DNA of 64,000 nt, taken from contig JAKJHU010000066.1 in NCBI GenBank assembly GCA_022316685.1, positions 992,001 to 1,056,000 of the forward strand, given 5' to 3'. The first letter of the stretch is position 1, and each line of letters begins with the position of its first letter. The notes below the pieces were generated by a model, which was not told the origin of the DNA, made no database searches, and worked only from the letters and a program-made list of their open reading frames with translations. This document shows, piece by piece, positions 1-14,065 of the stretch. This stretch comes from Progne subis subis (taxonomy: Eukaryota > Chordata > Aves > Passeriformes > Hirundinidae). The translations under genes and the position numbers were made by a program.

Positions 1-3000
1 TTGTTGGAGCCAAGAGAGGAAGCTTGTTTGAACAAAGAGCAATCAGAACAAGCAAAATCTCTTCTTTAGAGTCATGGCCTCTCCCAGTTTAAGCCATCTG
101 AATAGTGATCAAATGAAATAGTCACTTGAACAAATTCTACAGGTCACCACTGCCCCAAAAAGACTGGTGGTGAACTGTGGCATTAACCAAGGATCTGCGT
201 GATCCAAAATAAAAACCACAGCACGATCCACCAAGAATAACAAGAACTCACTATCCCTCTAAGCTATCACTCAGTAGACATGTTCAGATACAGAAGGTAA
301 AGTACTAAAGTTGTAGCAACAGATCCAGGGCATTGACACAGCTTATTATCAGTGCAGTTCCAATTAGCACAGCTCACTTCAGGTACAACCAGCACCTCTG
401 CCATGGTTTTCACAGGTAGCATAATTGTCCTAGCACATTATTCACACTTAGAAACTAAAGCAGTTAGTCACGGCTGAGAATAGATACCCAGCACAATTAT
501 CAGAGAGAAGCACTGAAAGAAGGATGCCTTTAAGAAGCTGGTCTGTGCCTATTCAGTCAGTGGAACAAGACAAATTGCTCCAAAAAACCCCAAGACCTAG
601 TTTTATATTCTAATTAAGTGTCCTTAAATTGCTTCAACTGTATTTCATGGCAAGTTAATTCTTTTTACCATATGTCAGGCAGTGCCATTCCAGACTGGGT
701 TTTGGAAGCTAGAATTGCCAAGAACAGTGTTTTTATTTGCCCTCACCCTTGGATAAGTGCAACTGATTCCATGCATCAGGAAAATACACTTCTCTAAAGA
801 AGATGTATGCATTCCCTCTTTGTTAAAAAGAGCCCAAAATACATGTGCAAATTCTTGTCTTCATATGTAAGGACTTTTATGGTTACTAACTTTCATGTGA
901 GATGAAGATACCAAGGCATACATTCTTCCCATCTCAATTCAACCTGCTGCAACAGATTTGGCAGAATAAATCCAGACCTGAACATCTATAATTTCCATGG
1001 AAATACTCCTAAAAATCAAGGCAGCATCTTGCTTTCCTTTTAAAAAAAAAAAAAATTTGGCTAAGAGGCCTGCAGTTATCAAAGATGAACTGAACTATAT
1101 AGGTAAGAGAAGCTGAGAAATCTGGCAAACTTAAACTGAAGTGACAACAGCTGACTGTGAAGAATCCCCCACACAGAATTTTAAGCCCTTTTTAGCATGT
1201 GGCAATTGATGTCCATCTCCTAGTCACTGCTAAACCGACAACCAGTTCCCAGCAAGTGATGCCAGCACAGACACACAGGATGCAGGACCAGCCAGGAGTC
1301 AGCCAAGCCAGCTGTGAGCAGTCAGCAAAGGCTAAAGGCAGTCCAAGTGTTTGTCCCTATTATCACATCCCTGGGTTTGTTTGAATTCCACAGATGCAAT
1401 ACAAAGGTTATATTTAGTGACTAATGCAGTTTGACACTGAGAAGCTCAAGAGCCTGGTTTTTTACCATCAAGTGGGAAGAAACCTGCAGCAGTACAGGCC
1501 TGCCATAAGAAGCAGTGTCACAATTCTTTCCTTTGCAACGCCATTATAAGAGGCCCGCCCCCCCCCCAAAAAAAAAAAAAAAATCAAAGCCAATGTCTTT
1601 CTTGCCATGTCTCTAGGTGAACAGACCCAGGAAAGTGATAAATGAAGAGGCAGTTAGGTCTTAATTTGCTTCTGTTCCAGGGTCCAGTGAAGGTCCAGTA
1701 TGCCTGAAAATACATCCCCTCTTTTCTCAGAACTGGCACAAAAGAAATTCTTTGTCTACACAAAGTTATCTATCCCTTTCTTCTCATTAGGCCATCAAAG
1801 CTTCTGCATCTTCTGAACTTTTGTAACAAAACTACTGAACAAGAAGATAATGTCTCTAGGAGCATGTTCCAGCAACTGGGCAGAATTCCCTTCACGTTCA
1901 GTTTAACACAGACGCCTTCTCAAATTCAGAAACTGAAATGATGCCTGTATTGAGAAGAGTTTATATTGTCCAACCTGCTATGCACATGCAAGTTGTCAGC
2001 CTTATTGGACATGCCAACTACTACACTGCTGGAAGAAGAATCATGGAAGGAGATCTGTGTCATCAAAATTAAATTTGTTGGTACACAATTCAGTGTCTTC
2101 ATGCACAAACTTAAACAAGACAAGCAAAAGGCTCTGTGAACTGCTAATTCACAGGTCTGATGGGAATTGCCTAAGCCAGCAGCCAACTTTTACTCCCTCT
2201 ATAAATTACTGCATTACAGAGTAGGAAGGGATTCCAATTCTAGCTGATGCATCATCATATGGGTTATCACATGGCAGGATCTAGTTGGACTAAGGGAATT
2301 TACGTCATTTTCTGACACAGCAGACCTGGGATGAGGTTGTACAAACAGATTGATACATAGCTTTGTTATTCAATACCGATTTCTTCAAATGTCTAGTCTC
2401 ATGCCTGCTACTGCAGCTAAGAATAGAACCCAACGAAATATGATTGGCTGTTACTGTGTTAATCTGGAAACTAGTGGTAGAGTAAGAAGCAAAATTCACT
2501 TGCAATTCTGTGTAAAATGAAGTGGTAATTCTCTAGCAAAGTACTACTTCCACTGTAATTCTCTAAAATTCAACCAGCTTTCACAAAATAAACAACATAC
2601 ACTAACTTCCCGAGTCCAAATTATGTACCTAACCTCCTCCACCCCGATCCTTCACAACTTTTTTCTAGAACAGATCAGAAACAGTTAAGGAGCTAAACTT
2701 CATCATACATGTTTTGTGTTTTAACTAGCAACACAAGCTAAAGGATACAGCGTCATATTAACAGTAAGTATTTTCAGTAGAAACAACAAAAAAAGGAACA
2801 GCTTTAGAATTGTCTCCAGGTGCCAGAAAGCTCACATAATAGCACAAAACCATCAGTGTGTCTGAGCTATACAGATAAATACAGGTTTTGCCACTTACTC
2901 TTTTCACAGAAAACTACCACATTAAAAGGAAACTATCAGGGAGAGCTGAGGGAAAGAGACAGAAAGCCTAATTCCATGTTTAAGGCAAGACAGGTTTAGA

Positions 3001-3699
3001 TTTCCACTTAGAGCAAGCATGTTTACCAGGGTGCTCTTTCCTCAATTAAAAATGGATGCTTTTCAAATGGTTGGGATAATAAAAAAAATTGGAAGGAACC
3101 ATACCTGCTTTCTAGGCTTAGCCTGTCACAGTACAAAGAGTACTGTTGAGTTCACTACCTGATTCACCCTGCTAATTGGGAAGAATGCAGAAGTGCATCC
3201 TACTCCCTCAGTTACTCACTCAGGATTTAAATGGCCACACACTCATACTCACTAATGCCAGCACGGCTTTGTTTATGGTGACATATTTGTTACTCATCTA
3301 ATTAAGGTGGAATAAACAGAGACCTTTATTCAGGAGTGTCAACAAAGAGATAAGCAAAAAGCAGTGTGTAGAACAACCACTATCCTTAAGTTTCTTTATG
3401 AGCTGTTGAAGAAATCAAGGGCAGAGCAGCCCTTACTGCCATTCCTGGTTCTCTGGGAGGAAAGGCTGGAAAGAAGCACACTCCAAGCTCTCAGAGACAA
3501 TCAGACCAGAATAACAAGCTGTTATACCAAAGCTGAGAAGTTATTTCTGGCCTTTGAGTTTAACAACTGAGACAACACCAGCAACCACTTAGGATTAGAA
3601 ATGGCAAAAATCAATCTTAATAAAACAAAAATCGCGTGATGTGGACAGAGCTATTAATGTAATCTGCATCACCAAGCACAAGGCTCATTAAACACTTAC
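1..3699 (-). other. PROSER2: Intron of the PROSER2-like gene (no exon recognised)
   Basis: This stretch lies downstream, on the minus strand, of the splice donor at 3699 and should be the intron after the first coding exon. I saw no convincing exon on either strand. The short open frames here have no protein-like composition or flanking splice sites. A homopolymer pair, about ten C followed by sixteen A, lies at 1558-1583. The rest of the proposed gene must lie to the left of the window. Its assignment as intron depends on the PROSER2 call. Confidence 0.5.
1558..1583. repeat. C10/A16 homopolymer tract
   Basis: A run of about ten C is followed directly by about sixteen A. Such tracts are length-variable and prone to sequencing error. 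No function is implied. Confidence 0.85.
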
Positions 3700-3915
3700 C
3701 AAGGCAAGATTTCTGCACCTAGCTTGGCTGCCATGATTCTCCACACTGCCAGCCCTTTCCATGCTCCCATGCGTGTGCTCCGGAGAGATTTCGGATGCCA
3801 TTTCAGGAGAATCCACCAGGAGACTCCTAGGCATCACACCTTCTTGACTTACTGATCCTGACGCAGCACAAAATGCCATCGGTGTGTTACGTGGGGCTGC
3901 TTGCTTTATTCATGT
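3700..3915 (-). CDS. PROSER2: Start-codon exon of probable PROSER2 (proline and serine-rich protein 2)
   Basis: On the minus strand a good acceptor (GTTCTCTGTTTCTAG, ending at 3916) and a strong donor (G|GTAAGTG, intron from 3699) bound a 216-bp exon. Its reading frame opens at ATG 3879 and again at ATG 3834 (MPRSLLVDSPEMASEI...). It stays open to the donor and ends in phase 0 after ...RCRNLAL. The encoded segment is acidic and rich in Ser, Glu and Pro, and looks disordered. A tiny upstream ORF of eight codons (ATG 3913, stop ending 3887) precedes it. Which ATG is used is open: neither has a purine-plus-G ideal context, and the second would remove 15 residues. The name rests on position. In human, PROSER2 is the next gene downstream of ECHDC3 on the same strand, and a CpG-island first exon on this strand lies at 13.2-13.4 kb. 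No domain is visible in 45-60 residues, so a different gene is possible. Confidence 0.55.
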
Positions 3916-6900
3916 CTAGAAACAGAGAACAATGTGGTATGGGGTTAAATCTGCTTGTTAAAGCACTTGAAAAAGAATGGAGAATAAATGGCAAAAAAAA
4001 AAAAAAAAAATCCCACACAAGTTAATAAAGATCATCTCTTTATGCCCTGAAACACATCTACTGCTTTATGGGCATCTTTTAAAATACTTTTTGTTCACAA
4101 AGATGACTAAAAATCCAACATAGAAAGGTTCTGTACCCCATCTCTCGTACTTCCAAACCAGATATCTACGGGCAGTTAGAAGCAATATCCTTGCCCTAAA
4201 AATTCAGTTTGTGCTTTCCATTATGGCACATCATTAACAGTAATAAAACCCACTGGCTGAGATACCAACTGGCCCAGCTCAAGTATCTTTATTTGGTTTT
4301 AAACAAGAATTCTATTTATTGGATCATATGAGGGAAACAGAACCCCGTTCATTTCCTAACACTGCTGCAGTTAACTCGTGCTACTGAAGCAGCTCTATGC
4401 CACCTGCTTCTGGTGAGAGATCCATGAGCAGAACTTGGTGACATTTTTGCACCAGCGCATTACAAATTGCATTTTAAAGCTTCAAGAGCTTTTATTTCAC
4501 TCAGCCATGAAGAAACAGTACTTGTACATTTGGAAGACACTTACTGAAACAGACATATGCACCAGCATTCACTGGAGCAAAAGCCCCCAGTTTTTTAAGC
4601 TTTCCCAATGCCCAGTTCTGTAAAACCTCTGAATTTTCATCATCTCCCAAAACACTCTGGCAGAACTTTTTCTTTTATTATCGAGGACACAAACACAAAA
4701 GTCATCTTAGTGCACGAACAGCACAAGCAGGGGGTAGGCAAAACACAGAACCTAGCTCATTTTTCGCTCCGATACGTTAAACCACCCTTTGCAACGAGAA
4801 ATTGCCTTGCTTGCTAGCAGTCCATTTTTTCAGCCACCCTGCCTGTGACCCGTGAACAGCAGTGACACATTCCTCAAAACAGCTGGTTCTGAGCTGCCAC
4901 GTTATATGCAACCAGCTGGGAAATGGACACCATTCCCCTGACACTGCACAAATTAAATGAGATGCTCCTGCTTCCCAAGTGCTTCTCCCTTTATAATGGC
5001 TCAAGAGGCGACATGACACGAGAAGCAAAGTCAAGCCCACATTTCCAATTCAATCGGATTACTTCTCCTTACTCCCCACAGCTGTGGGCTGAGAAACCAG
5101 AGCCTTCTGGTAAGCTGATTAGTATTTCATAGCAGTGAGATAACATCTGCCAATACTGAGCAACAATTCCATCCCGCTGATCCCTCCTCCCAGGAGAGGG
5201 CTATGACATTACCAGAGGTGCGTCGCAGCACCAACGTGTCCTGTGGGAAAGCTCCCACACAATGTAGCTAGGCTGCAGTCCAGCAAGTCTTGGAAGCACA
5301 TCCACAATCCAGAGCACTGGGCTGCCACAACAAAAACATCTCATAGCCCTTCTTACAAACAGTACGGCTAATGATCAAATTTAGCCTTACTTTTACACAA
5401 AAAGAACATTCTTCTTTTTTTCCTTTTAAGAACTTTAGCTATCAATGATACAATGCATCATCAGGATAATGGGCTTTAAGTGGTGCCCAGAGAGATAGAA
5501 ACACACTTATGGTCCTGGTTTTCAAACTCTCAGGACAGGCATTCACAGGAGTACTGGGGCAGCTGCTGTACCTTTGGCTACTGCAGAAAGCTAAACAGGA
5601 AAAGAGTAGCCCAAGCACAGAACATATCCTCCAACACCAGCTCCATCTACTACAAACCCCGTGGTGCTGAAGAGCCACCCACAAACACATCCACACAAGA
5701 AAATATATGCAATTTTTGGAAGCCAACATTATCAGGGAAAATCTTGACTCCTCTGAAATCCTACATGTGAACAAAACACACACAAATACACATACAATTT
5801 TTAGAAGGCAAGACTATCAGAGAATCTTGACACCTCTGAAATTCACAGAAAACTTCCACTGACTTCAGATTCCATCCTTTAACTGTCAAGGTGATGTTCA
5901 GATGGAAGAGACCAGCAAGATGTGAATACTTCTACTGATATTCAACACAAGGCAAATATTATTTCTCTTCAGCACTTTTAAGTTGCAGCATCAAATTTTT
6001 ATCCAGGTGTCCCAAATATAAACTGAATATGCCATGTTTGTTCAGTCCCTTCAGTATTGCTACAGATAACGTTTAGATTCCTAGAAGTACACTCAAAACT
6101 ATGAACATTTTATGGACTATATTATGAAAGGTCACTGCTGCAGATTACAATAGGTATCATAAATAAACCCCACATTTAAAGACTAACCAAGAGAAGATAT
6201 TAATTGATGTTATCAAGAAACAAATCAAGAGGCCCAGATTTTGAGGGAGAAGTATTTAAGAGCATTGTTCCACTTTCTCCAACAGCAATACCTCAGTTTA
6301 ACTAGGACTAAGTTCATGGTAGACTACCTGCATTCAGGACAGCAGGAACACCCAGATTCAGCAGAAGTAAACATTAAAGCCAAGAATTCTAAATAACAAC
6401 AAATAACTCTACTCCCAGCAAGCTCCCATTACTCATTCTGGAGCTCCAGTTCAGATATTTCACAAAGCTCCTGAACAATGACTAAAGGCAGTGAGTGCGA
6501 CTGGTTCAGAGAGCCGCCCACACAAGAGCCAGTATCAAACATTACAGCTCCGCTCCTGCTTTTGTCTTGGAAACTGTGGCTTCTTTGAGACTTTTACTCA
6601 TTTCAGAAAAGCTTGGGAGCTGTGCAGGGAGCCTGCAGAAAAGGTGTGGGGGGTGATTTTTTCCCCTTCTACCTTTTACATCACCTTTAACACATCAAAG
6701 GTACATGTCAATAAAATCATAATCCATTCATATACGTTATTTCTTCTCCCTTTGCTATGTTTTTTTATGCTTTGAGAAACTCCTACACCTTTGTAGAGAG
6801 TCTAGAGCAGCTAAAGCTGACGTAAGGCTGCCCAGCACTGTTGCAATACATATAGCATGTTTTACAGACAAATTCCTCTCCTAACCATGGTTTACAGTGA

Positions 6901-9900
6901 AGTCCCTTCACCCTCTTTATGTCATCTCTATTAAGTGAAAGACTTCATAGGTTTAAGATGGAAATAGTCAAGAATCTAATGAATTTCCAGACCCCACTTG
7001 TCTGTTTCAGTAGGATTGCCAAGGTAACAAGCAAGGTTCAAAAATAAGGCAACCTTCCTCAGAGAGAGCAGGAACAGCAGGATGACAGGCAGCTGCTCCT
7101 CCTGACCTTCAGAGAGGCATTAAATATGAAAGTCACTTGCAATGGGATTTGTTGTTCAGTCATTGTAGCTGGGTATTTTTTAGCCTGGCTTAAGAGATGT
7201 GTGCCTGTACTACCAGGGATTAATAAAAAAATATCAGACCATGACACAAGAGTGCAGAAGTGTGACAGTACTGTTTGGAGAGAGGATTCCAGATATTAAA
7301 CCAGAAATGCATCTTAGGGCAGATGTGATTTTATCATCCATGTGATCACTTCTTGGTTACACCAGAGATAGCCTTCATGAGATATTTAGAACAATACAAG
7401 TCCCATATCACGCATGTTTTTAAGAGAGTAGAAGGAGGAAATTGAAAGATTCTAAAGTTAGCAGTGAATTTCACCTCCCAAGATTTAATTTTGCTTTGAC
7501 AGAGACAAATAACTCAGAGAGAATGTATTAAGTTGCCATCAAAGATAAGGTGCGGTCTGTCCTTTCAAAAAGGATATGTTTATCGTTTTGCTGACTAAGG
7601 TTACTTCTTCATTGAAGCTCAGTGTTAGCATTTACAAGGGTCTGTTTCTATAGTAGCAGGAGATTGAAAGAATTTTTTATTAACAATCCTGTTTGAAGAC
7701 TAGCTTAATAGGCAAAAATATCAATCCCACAAAAGTGCAAGACATTTAAACGCTGAAAATCAACTGCTACATGAGCCAAAAGTCAGCAGACAGCACCAGG
7801 CCATTAACTGCACTATATACTTAAGGTGAGTTGACAATTTATAGAAAATTATCATGCATTTTTAAAAGGGCACAAGATCAGTCTGTCCCTTTCACTATAT
7901 ATACAATTTCTAGAACACTCCTAGCACGAAACATTTCTCAAGATAGATTTCTAAGCCTCATTGGAGCATCACACAGACTTTTTGCCTTTGTTTTAACCAG
8001 CTCTTTCTCAGTGATTTAACTGAAACAGAAGAAGTGGCCAGTGAACTTCAAGGTTGGTTTAATCTGTCAGCTCTGCACAGACATAGCAATGCACACACCC
8101 AGCTCTGCACACACCGTCAGCACCTTGCACTCCATGGTGGTGGTTGAGAGTTAAGCATCTGGAAACTCTCTGTGGTCATAAGAAGTGTTACCATGGGATA
8201 GGGTTTTATTAAAATGATGGTACAGGGGCAGATTGGAGACCCTTATCAGCCTCTGACATTCGGCAGCAGAGCAGAAAACAAGGTAAAGGAGAGTAAGAAT
8301 TCATTCAGATTCCCGCGTGCTGTGGTCAGGAGACCACAGCGCTTCCCAAAACAGACCAGGTATTTGTGTCTAATAACCTCATGAATTTTTCCTTGTATTA
8401 AGTGCTCCTGCAACGTACCTTTGAACCAGATGTACAAGACCAGAGCTGAACAAAACCAGCTGGCCCATGACATGTGTTCACTGAGCCACTGCTGTTCCAG
8501 ACTCCTCAAAACTAACTGATGGTTAGTTATGGTCAACACATCTCCCTCTGAAACAGGGCTGTCAGCAACTGAATGCTTCTCTACCTCCTTCAGTATGTGA
8601 AATACTGATAAAATCCTTGAGCTTTAGGGGGTAACCCTACTCTTGTGATATACAGTAAGACTGAAGCTTTCTGGTATAATAATAGACTAAGTAACAGTAC
8701 TGCCTACAGAGGCCAAACCCCACAGGCAAGTTAACTAATTCCAGGAATACACAGGATAAACTGATGAGGTTTTGCTGAACATATAATACCCCCACAGAAT
8801 CAGACAATAAATTTATAATCTGTTCTTACAGAAAGAAATAAACCAAAACTGAATAACAATAGACAACAGCTGGGGTTTATGAACCAAGGTAAACCAAAAC
8901 TGGCCAACATGGTTAAAATTCTGGCTTTTCTTCTCCACATCGTAAGTGCAGAAGCTTGTGATAACATTGAGTATGATTCACAGTCTTTAACTGCTCATGA
9001 AAAATCCTGTGTGTTCGAAACAGTCATGGCTATTTAACATCCAGTAACCCGGAAACGTTCCTGCCCTTGTTCAGAGAGGGACTGTCAGCACAGTATGGCC
9101 AGACAAATAAAAATGCTGACCATCAACAGAAAAAGAACAACGAAAAAAACTACACAGATACAGAATCCATGACAGTAAGGTCGACTAAATGAGAGCCAGG
9201 CCAACAGCATTTTTACAGACACTTCCGTGGACATCAATACTGATTTGCAGAACAGGTGACAAGTAGGACTGAACAATGTTTAGAGAAGTGTGAATTCAGG
9301 GGGCTCTCATGGCAGCCCATGGCAGATATGCAACTACATCAAAGTAATTACAGAGTGACAAGAGCCACGCAAGTCTTCCAGAATTCAGTTGTTTACAATT
9401 CAATATTTTGTTTTAAACTTTCTGGTTTCTGTGGCACTCTTGTGACAATCCAAACTTTCCTCTACAGGCTGGAGAGCTACAAAATCCGTTAGTTTTAGAG
9501 CTAAAAACAAAGATTCTCTCAGTCCTCTAAATCTGGAAGCTGGAGCTTCAAGAAACACACTGAATGTCATTCATGCAACTTGCACTAGAATTTGTGAGAG
9601 CTGCCAACAGTGAAATAACTAATCCTGTATACATACATTTTTTTAAAATAACTAGATGGGCAAGGTACCAATTCAGTAAAACTTAAAAGTGTCTGACTTC
9701 ACTAGGACATTCTATCACACGCTTAAATAGTTCAGTGAATTGGATCTCAAATGTCGCAACCACTTAAAAAGAAAGGAAACAATCACAAACCAACATCTTC
9801 ATCACCTGAGTAATAATTACTACACTGAATTCTCTAAATCATGCTTTGCTGAGAAACAATGCCTAAAGTCACACCTTTGACCACCAAGACTGATGATACC

Positions 9901-12900
9901 AGAAAATGAGGATTCCATATGGTGCTTCATTCTTAACTGATCTTTCTAGATTTTCAAGAACATCCTTTTTACTGTTTTGAGACCCTATGCCTTAGAGACT
10001 TTGTTACATATAACCAAACCAGCACAAGAGCACAGCTCATCACTACCTCATAATCCTTCTCTGCAGTGTTTGGGAAATGCTCCTTCTTTTAAGGCAGTGG
10101 AATACCAGCGCAGGATTTGATGATGTTTGATAAGCACATTGGTCCACCCTCAAGACAGAATTTATCAGGGTAAAAAAAGGCATCTGTGACGCATGTCCCA
10201 CATATCTTTGCCTTTTCCCTTGCAAACAAACTCTGTTCCCAGTTCACTACATCAGCAACAGCATCAGCTGAATCTTGTTGCCAGAAATGAAGGCCAGTGG
10301 CAACAGCTCCTATACAACATTGTGGATTAAACCACAAAGATCCCTGAAGTGCTCACATTTCACACTCATTTATAGTGACAGAGTCCCTTCGTGCCCCAAC
10401 TAAAAAATAAAACTACAGCCAGTGACAAGTAGTTACTTTTCTGTAGAACAAGGTCTTGCCCAAGGATAACGGTAAGGGATTCACTGGTACTCTTCAGTTT
10501 AGATTTCATGACCAGCAGGTACCCAGTGGGAGAACTACATGTGATACCCAGAGCTGCCTTGTCCAGTCCTATATGGGGCTTTAAACACATCCAGGGGATG
10601 GCTGAGCTCTCCTCTGACTTCAGATGTCATTATGCAAATTTCAACAAGGAAAGCATCCCATTCTTTTCAAGTTACACTTCTTAAATCTCCCCTGTTAACA
10701 TCAGGGTGGTGCTATCTGTGACAGCCAACACTTTAGAACCATGAAGTGTACATAAACAATTTCAGGCACAGACGCCTCTGTAATTAGTCAACTTCTGTCT
10801 TGTTACAGGTGCAGCGTTGCTGGCGTTTAGGGTTTCATTATGTAACTGCTGCTACAGTCATAGCAATGGTGAGCCAAATCCTGTTTTACACAGTATTTAG
10901 GAGAGCAAGACAATTTTCAGCCCCAGTACAGCTGCGTCACAGTCTCACAACTCGATTTTAGGCTGCTCTCCTACATTTCTTTTTGCAACTGCTGCACTGG
11001 TGTGGGGAAGAAAGCAGAGGACATCTGAAGCACAAAGCACAGGTGTTTACTTTCAAAATTAACTAATTTTGGACATTTCATTCCTATGTAAGTACATAAA
11101 GGTCTGCCTGCCCAAGGTAAACAAAACTGAAAACAGCACTGACAAAACAGAGCAGTAGAGTCTTGGTCCTGGACTTTACTTGGTACAGGGATAATGCATA
11201 CACACCCAATTGAAAAGAATATATTTAAGCAGTTAGTTATACTAGAAATTAAAATCACTTGTTTTATTTTTTTAATTTAAAGAAAAAAACAAACACACAC
11301 ACACAAAAAAAACCCCAAAAAACAAAACAACAACAACAACAGGAGGGAGGATTTGGTAACACTAACAGCCCGTCTGTCTGGCTTTGAAAGCCACATTCAT
11401 ATGCTCATTTTTTTTCATGCTCCAGTATTTCAGAAGGTCAGTCAGCCTGAGACTTGTCAACTGCTCAGGAGTTAAGTTGTTCCAGTTACTATATCCAACC
11501 AGCAATCCGTCTGCCAACATCCTTGGTTAATGTTTCTCTCAGAGGCATGCAGAGAAAAAAAACAGCTATAACTAACAAGATGAGAAGAGTGTTACTACTG
11601 CCAAAACTGAGATGCAATATAGAAATCTCCTTGTTCCTTTCTAAAGACAGGCATTACTTGCACTTCTGGTCATAAAACTTCATTCTACTCATTCACTGTA
11701 TATTGCAAAAACCCCAAACAAATCACCGATAAGAAAGACACTGCTGGGAAAATCTATTCCATTTCTGAGAAATAAGTAATATCTTAATTTCTTAGAGACC
11801 CAAGCAAGCAACATTTTTTTTTTCCTTTTATTGTTTAAACATGAGCTCCCCCCTTATACAACAGTAGTATACAAACTGAAAAGGAAGAAGAAAAGCCACA
11901 ATCAGAATTCTTTAAATTAGTGCCTGTACAAGGAAGGCCATCTACAACACTTCATTAGTCAAGGATCTGTGTCAAAGTCTTAAAATAATACGTTTTTATT
12001 AGCATAAGCCAGAAATTGCAAAAGCTTTTAAAGCTAAGACTTATGCTTTAGGGTTTGGAAAGAAGTCTTTCACTCTGTGTCTTTTATAACAGGGAGGGGA
12101 AAGGAAAAAACTGTTACATTTCTGATACTTGTTATAGCTTAAAATCCTTGGAAAATGTTTAGAAATATTCAGAAGAGGCTGTCTTATCTCTTTCCTATTT
12201 CATCTGCACGCTTGTTACCACAGGAATCATCTCTTGCTACACCCATGCACCGGACCAAGCACAAGAGAGCTCCACTTCCAGCAACCTCCTCCCGCTGCCA
12301 CACTAAAACAAAAACTATTCAGGAAACATGCCCTTGAGATCCTGGATTACTGAAAATCCCGAGAGTGTTTTTAAGGCTGTGCTTTCTCCTTACACGCACT
12401 AAACCTCACCCGAACCACCTAATATTAAGATCTTAAGAAGCACCAGCCATCTCATGCTTACCACCTCCCGATGGAAAAGGCACCTGACAGGGGGAAGAAA
12501 AATATCCTGAACTAGAATCTGGTGTAAACTACTGTTTACACCAACAGCTTTTCCAAAGGAAACCCTAAACTACAGACAATCGGAAAGCAAAGAGGAGGCA
12601 CAAGGCAGCTGTTTCTCATCATACTTAGTCAGGCAGGAACAACATTCATGAAAGTTTTATAGCTATGAACATTTTACTTAAATGTATTTTTTCTAAAAGT
12701 TGCCGATTAGCAGAATCAAGTTTTAGGCTATGCCACGGAAGAACAAGAGGTAAAAAATTCTGAACAGCTCAATAGCGGGAAGCCGAGCCTCACACACGGC
12801 AGGGCACCAGTTTGCTGATAGTTTTTCTCCTCCCCGCCTGTGTATTAAAACTAACCCAAGCCCAAAACTGTTTTACGGGGCTGTGCCGGTCCCTGTCCCC

Positions 12901-13229
12901 GGTCCCGCCCGCCACCCGGAGACCGCGCAGCGCACGGAGCACCCGGCGCCCCGGACGCCGCTGTTGTTGGAAAAGGAGGGAAGAATAATTAAAAATCCAT
13001 TAGTGAGTAATAAGAGCAACGCCGAACCATTCCCGTGGCGGGCTGGCAGGGGCGCGCAGCTCCGCGGCCTCGCCCCGCAGTGAGACCGAGCCGGTGGCCG
13101 ACGCCAGCTCGTCCCCTCACGCCAGCGGACCCCAGAGCCGGCGGGGATGAGCCCGGGAGCAGCGAAGACTGCTTCAGCCAGGAGCCCACGCAGGGCGAGG
13201 GGAGCTCCCCGAGGAAGGGCGGCACTCAC
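3916..13229 (-). other. PROSER2: First intron of the PROSER2-like gene
   Basis: This is a 9.3-kb interval between the donor at 13229 (G|GTGAGTG) and the acceptor at 3916. It is AT-rich, with many short A and T tracts, including an A18 run at 3993-4010 and CA/CAA-rich simple sequence at about 11286-11340. I found no clear CR1 or LTR copy and no additional exon with paired splice sites. An extra 5'-UTR exon cannot be excluded by eye. Confidence 0.5.
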
Positions 13230-13560
13230 CGGCTTTGGGGTCCGCGCTTCTCCCAGCCGAGGGCTGAACGAGCCCGGGCGGAGGGCGGGCAGGTGGCCGG
13301 AGCAGCACCGCAGGCTCCGCCGAGCTGCCGCCCCGAACTCATGCGCACTGCGCCGGCCGCCACCCACGGCGGGCGGATAAAGCGGCCGGGCGGTGGCTCA
13401 GCCCGACCCGGCTCCGCCTCGCCCGGGCGGGACCGCCGCCTTTGTCCCGGCGCTCGGGGAGGGAGTGTGCCCTTTCGAACGGCGGCTGCGTGCGATGGGG
13501 GCTGAGGCGATGCGCTGCCCTGCCCCGGGAGCGGAGCCCAGTGTGTTGGAGCTACGAAGT
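12880..13560 (-). promoter_or_regulatory. PROSER2: CpG-island promoter of the PROSER2-like gene
   Basis: Base composition changes abruptly from AT-rich intron to a GC-rich, CpG-dense block of about 680 bp. It has many GC-box-like CCCGCCC/GGGCGGG strings and no clear TATA box, as expected for a housekeeping-type avian promoter. A minus-strand splice donor inside it (intron begins at 13229) sets the transcription direction. The several overlapping open frames in the block are by-products of high GC content. A CR1 fragment begins about 30 bp beyond its upstream edge. Confidence 0.7.
13230..13400 (-). other. PROSER2: Probable non-coding first exon of the PROSER2-like gene
   Basis: The minus strand reads ...CCCCAAAGCCG|GTGAGTGCC, a near-consensus donor with the last exon base at 13230. 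The upstream limit, which is the transcription start, cannot be read from sequence. About 13400 is a placeholder inside the CpG island. No in-frame ATG continuous with the downstream exon was identified, so this exon is taken as 5' UTR. Confidence 0.5.
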
Positions 13561-13590
13561 TCGTCAAGGCTCTGGAGAACGTCACTTGTG

Positions 13591-13932
13591 AGGAAAGAGG
13601 GAGATGGGCCTGATCAGCCTTAGGAGGACTTGACTGAGATGGGACTTCATCAGTGTCTATCAGTATCTAAAGGGAGAGTGTCAGAGGATGGGTCAGGCTC
13701 TGCTCGGTAGTGCCGCCCAGTAGGACAAGAGGCAAAGGGCAGAAACTGATGCCCAGGAATTTCCACTTGAACATGAGGAAGAACTTCTGTCCTGTGCAGT
13801 GACCGAGCATTGGATGAGGTTGCCCAGAGAGGGTGTGGAGACGCCCTCACGGGAGATACTCCAGAAGTCTGGATAAAATCCTCTGCTTCACCACTGTGGT
13901 CCCTTCCGATCTGACTGATTCTGTGATTCTGT
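13591..13932 (+). mobile_element. CR1 LINE 3' fragment
   Basis: The sequence follows the familiar bird CR1 3' consensus: 'gatgggcctgatcagcctt', then 'aggacaagaggcaaagggca', then a 'gaggaagaacttct' segment and 'gttgcccagagagg', ending in GATTCTGTGATTCTGTG octamers. It is 5'-truncated and diverged, and lies immediately upstream of the PROSER2-like CpG island, in antisense to that gene. Confidence 0.85.
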
Positions 13933-14065
13933 GTCCCTCCACTGTGGGGACATGGGTCTCCACAGCCACCCTGTGAGGGCAGAGAGCTGGGTGCCATGGT
14001 GTGTGCAGTGGGAGAGGGGACAGTGACACCTTTGGCTGCTTGAGGTGAAACCTGCTCCGATCATG

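Noticed and set aside
9005..9020. tRNA-like GTTCGAAA string
   Set aside because: A single T-loop-like word without the A-box, acceptor stem or cloverleaf. No tRNA gene was found in the window.
12873..13585. Several 75-165-codon frames on both strands near 13 kb
   Set aside because: All lie in the CpG island, overlap one another in many frames and consist of Arg/Ala/Gly/Pro. High GC removes stop codons, so they are not evidence for a protein.
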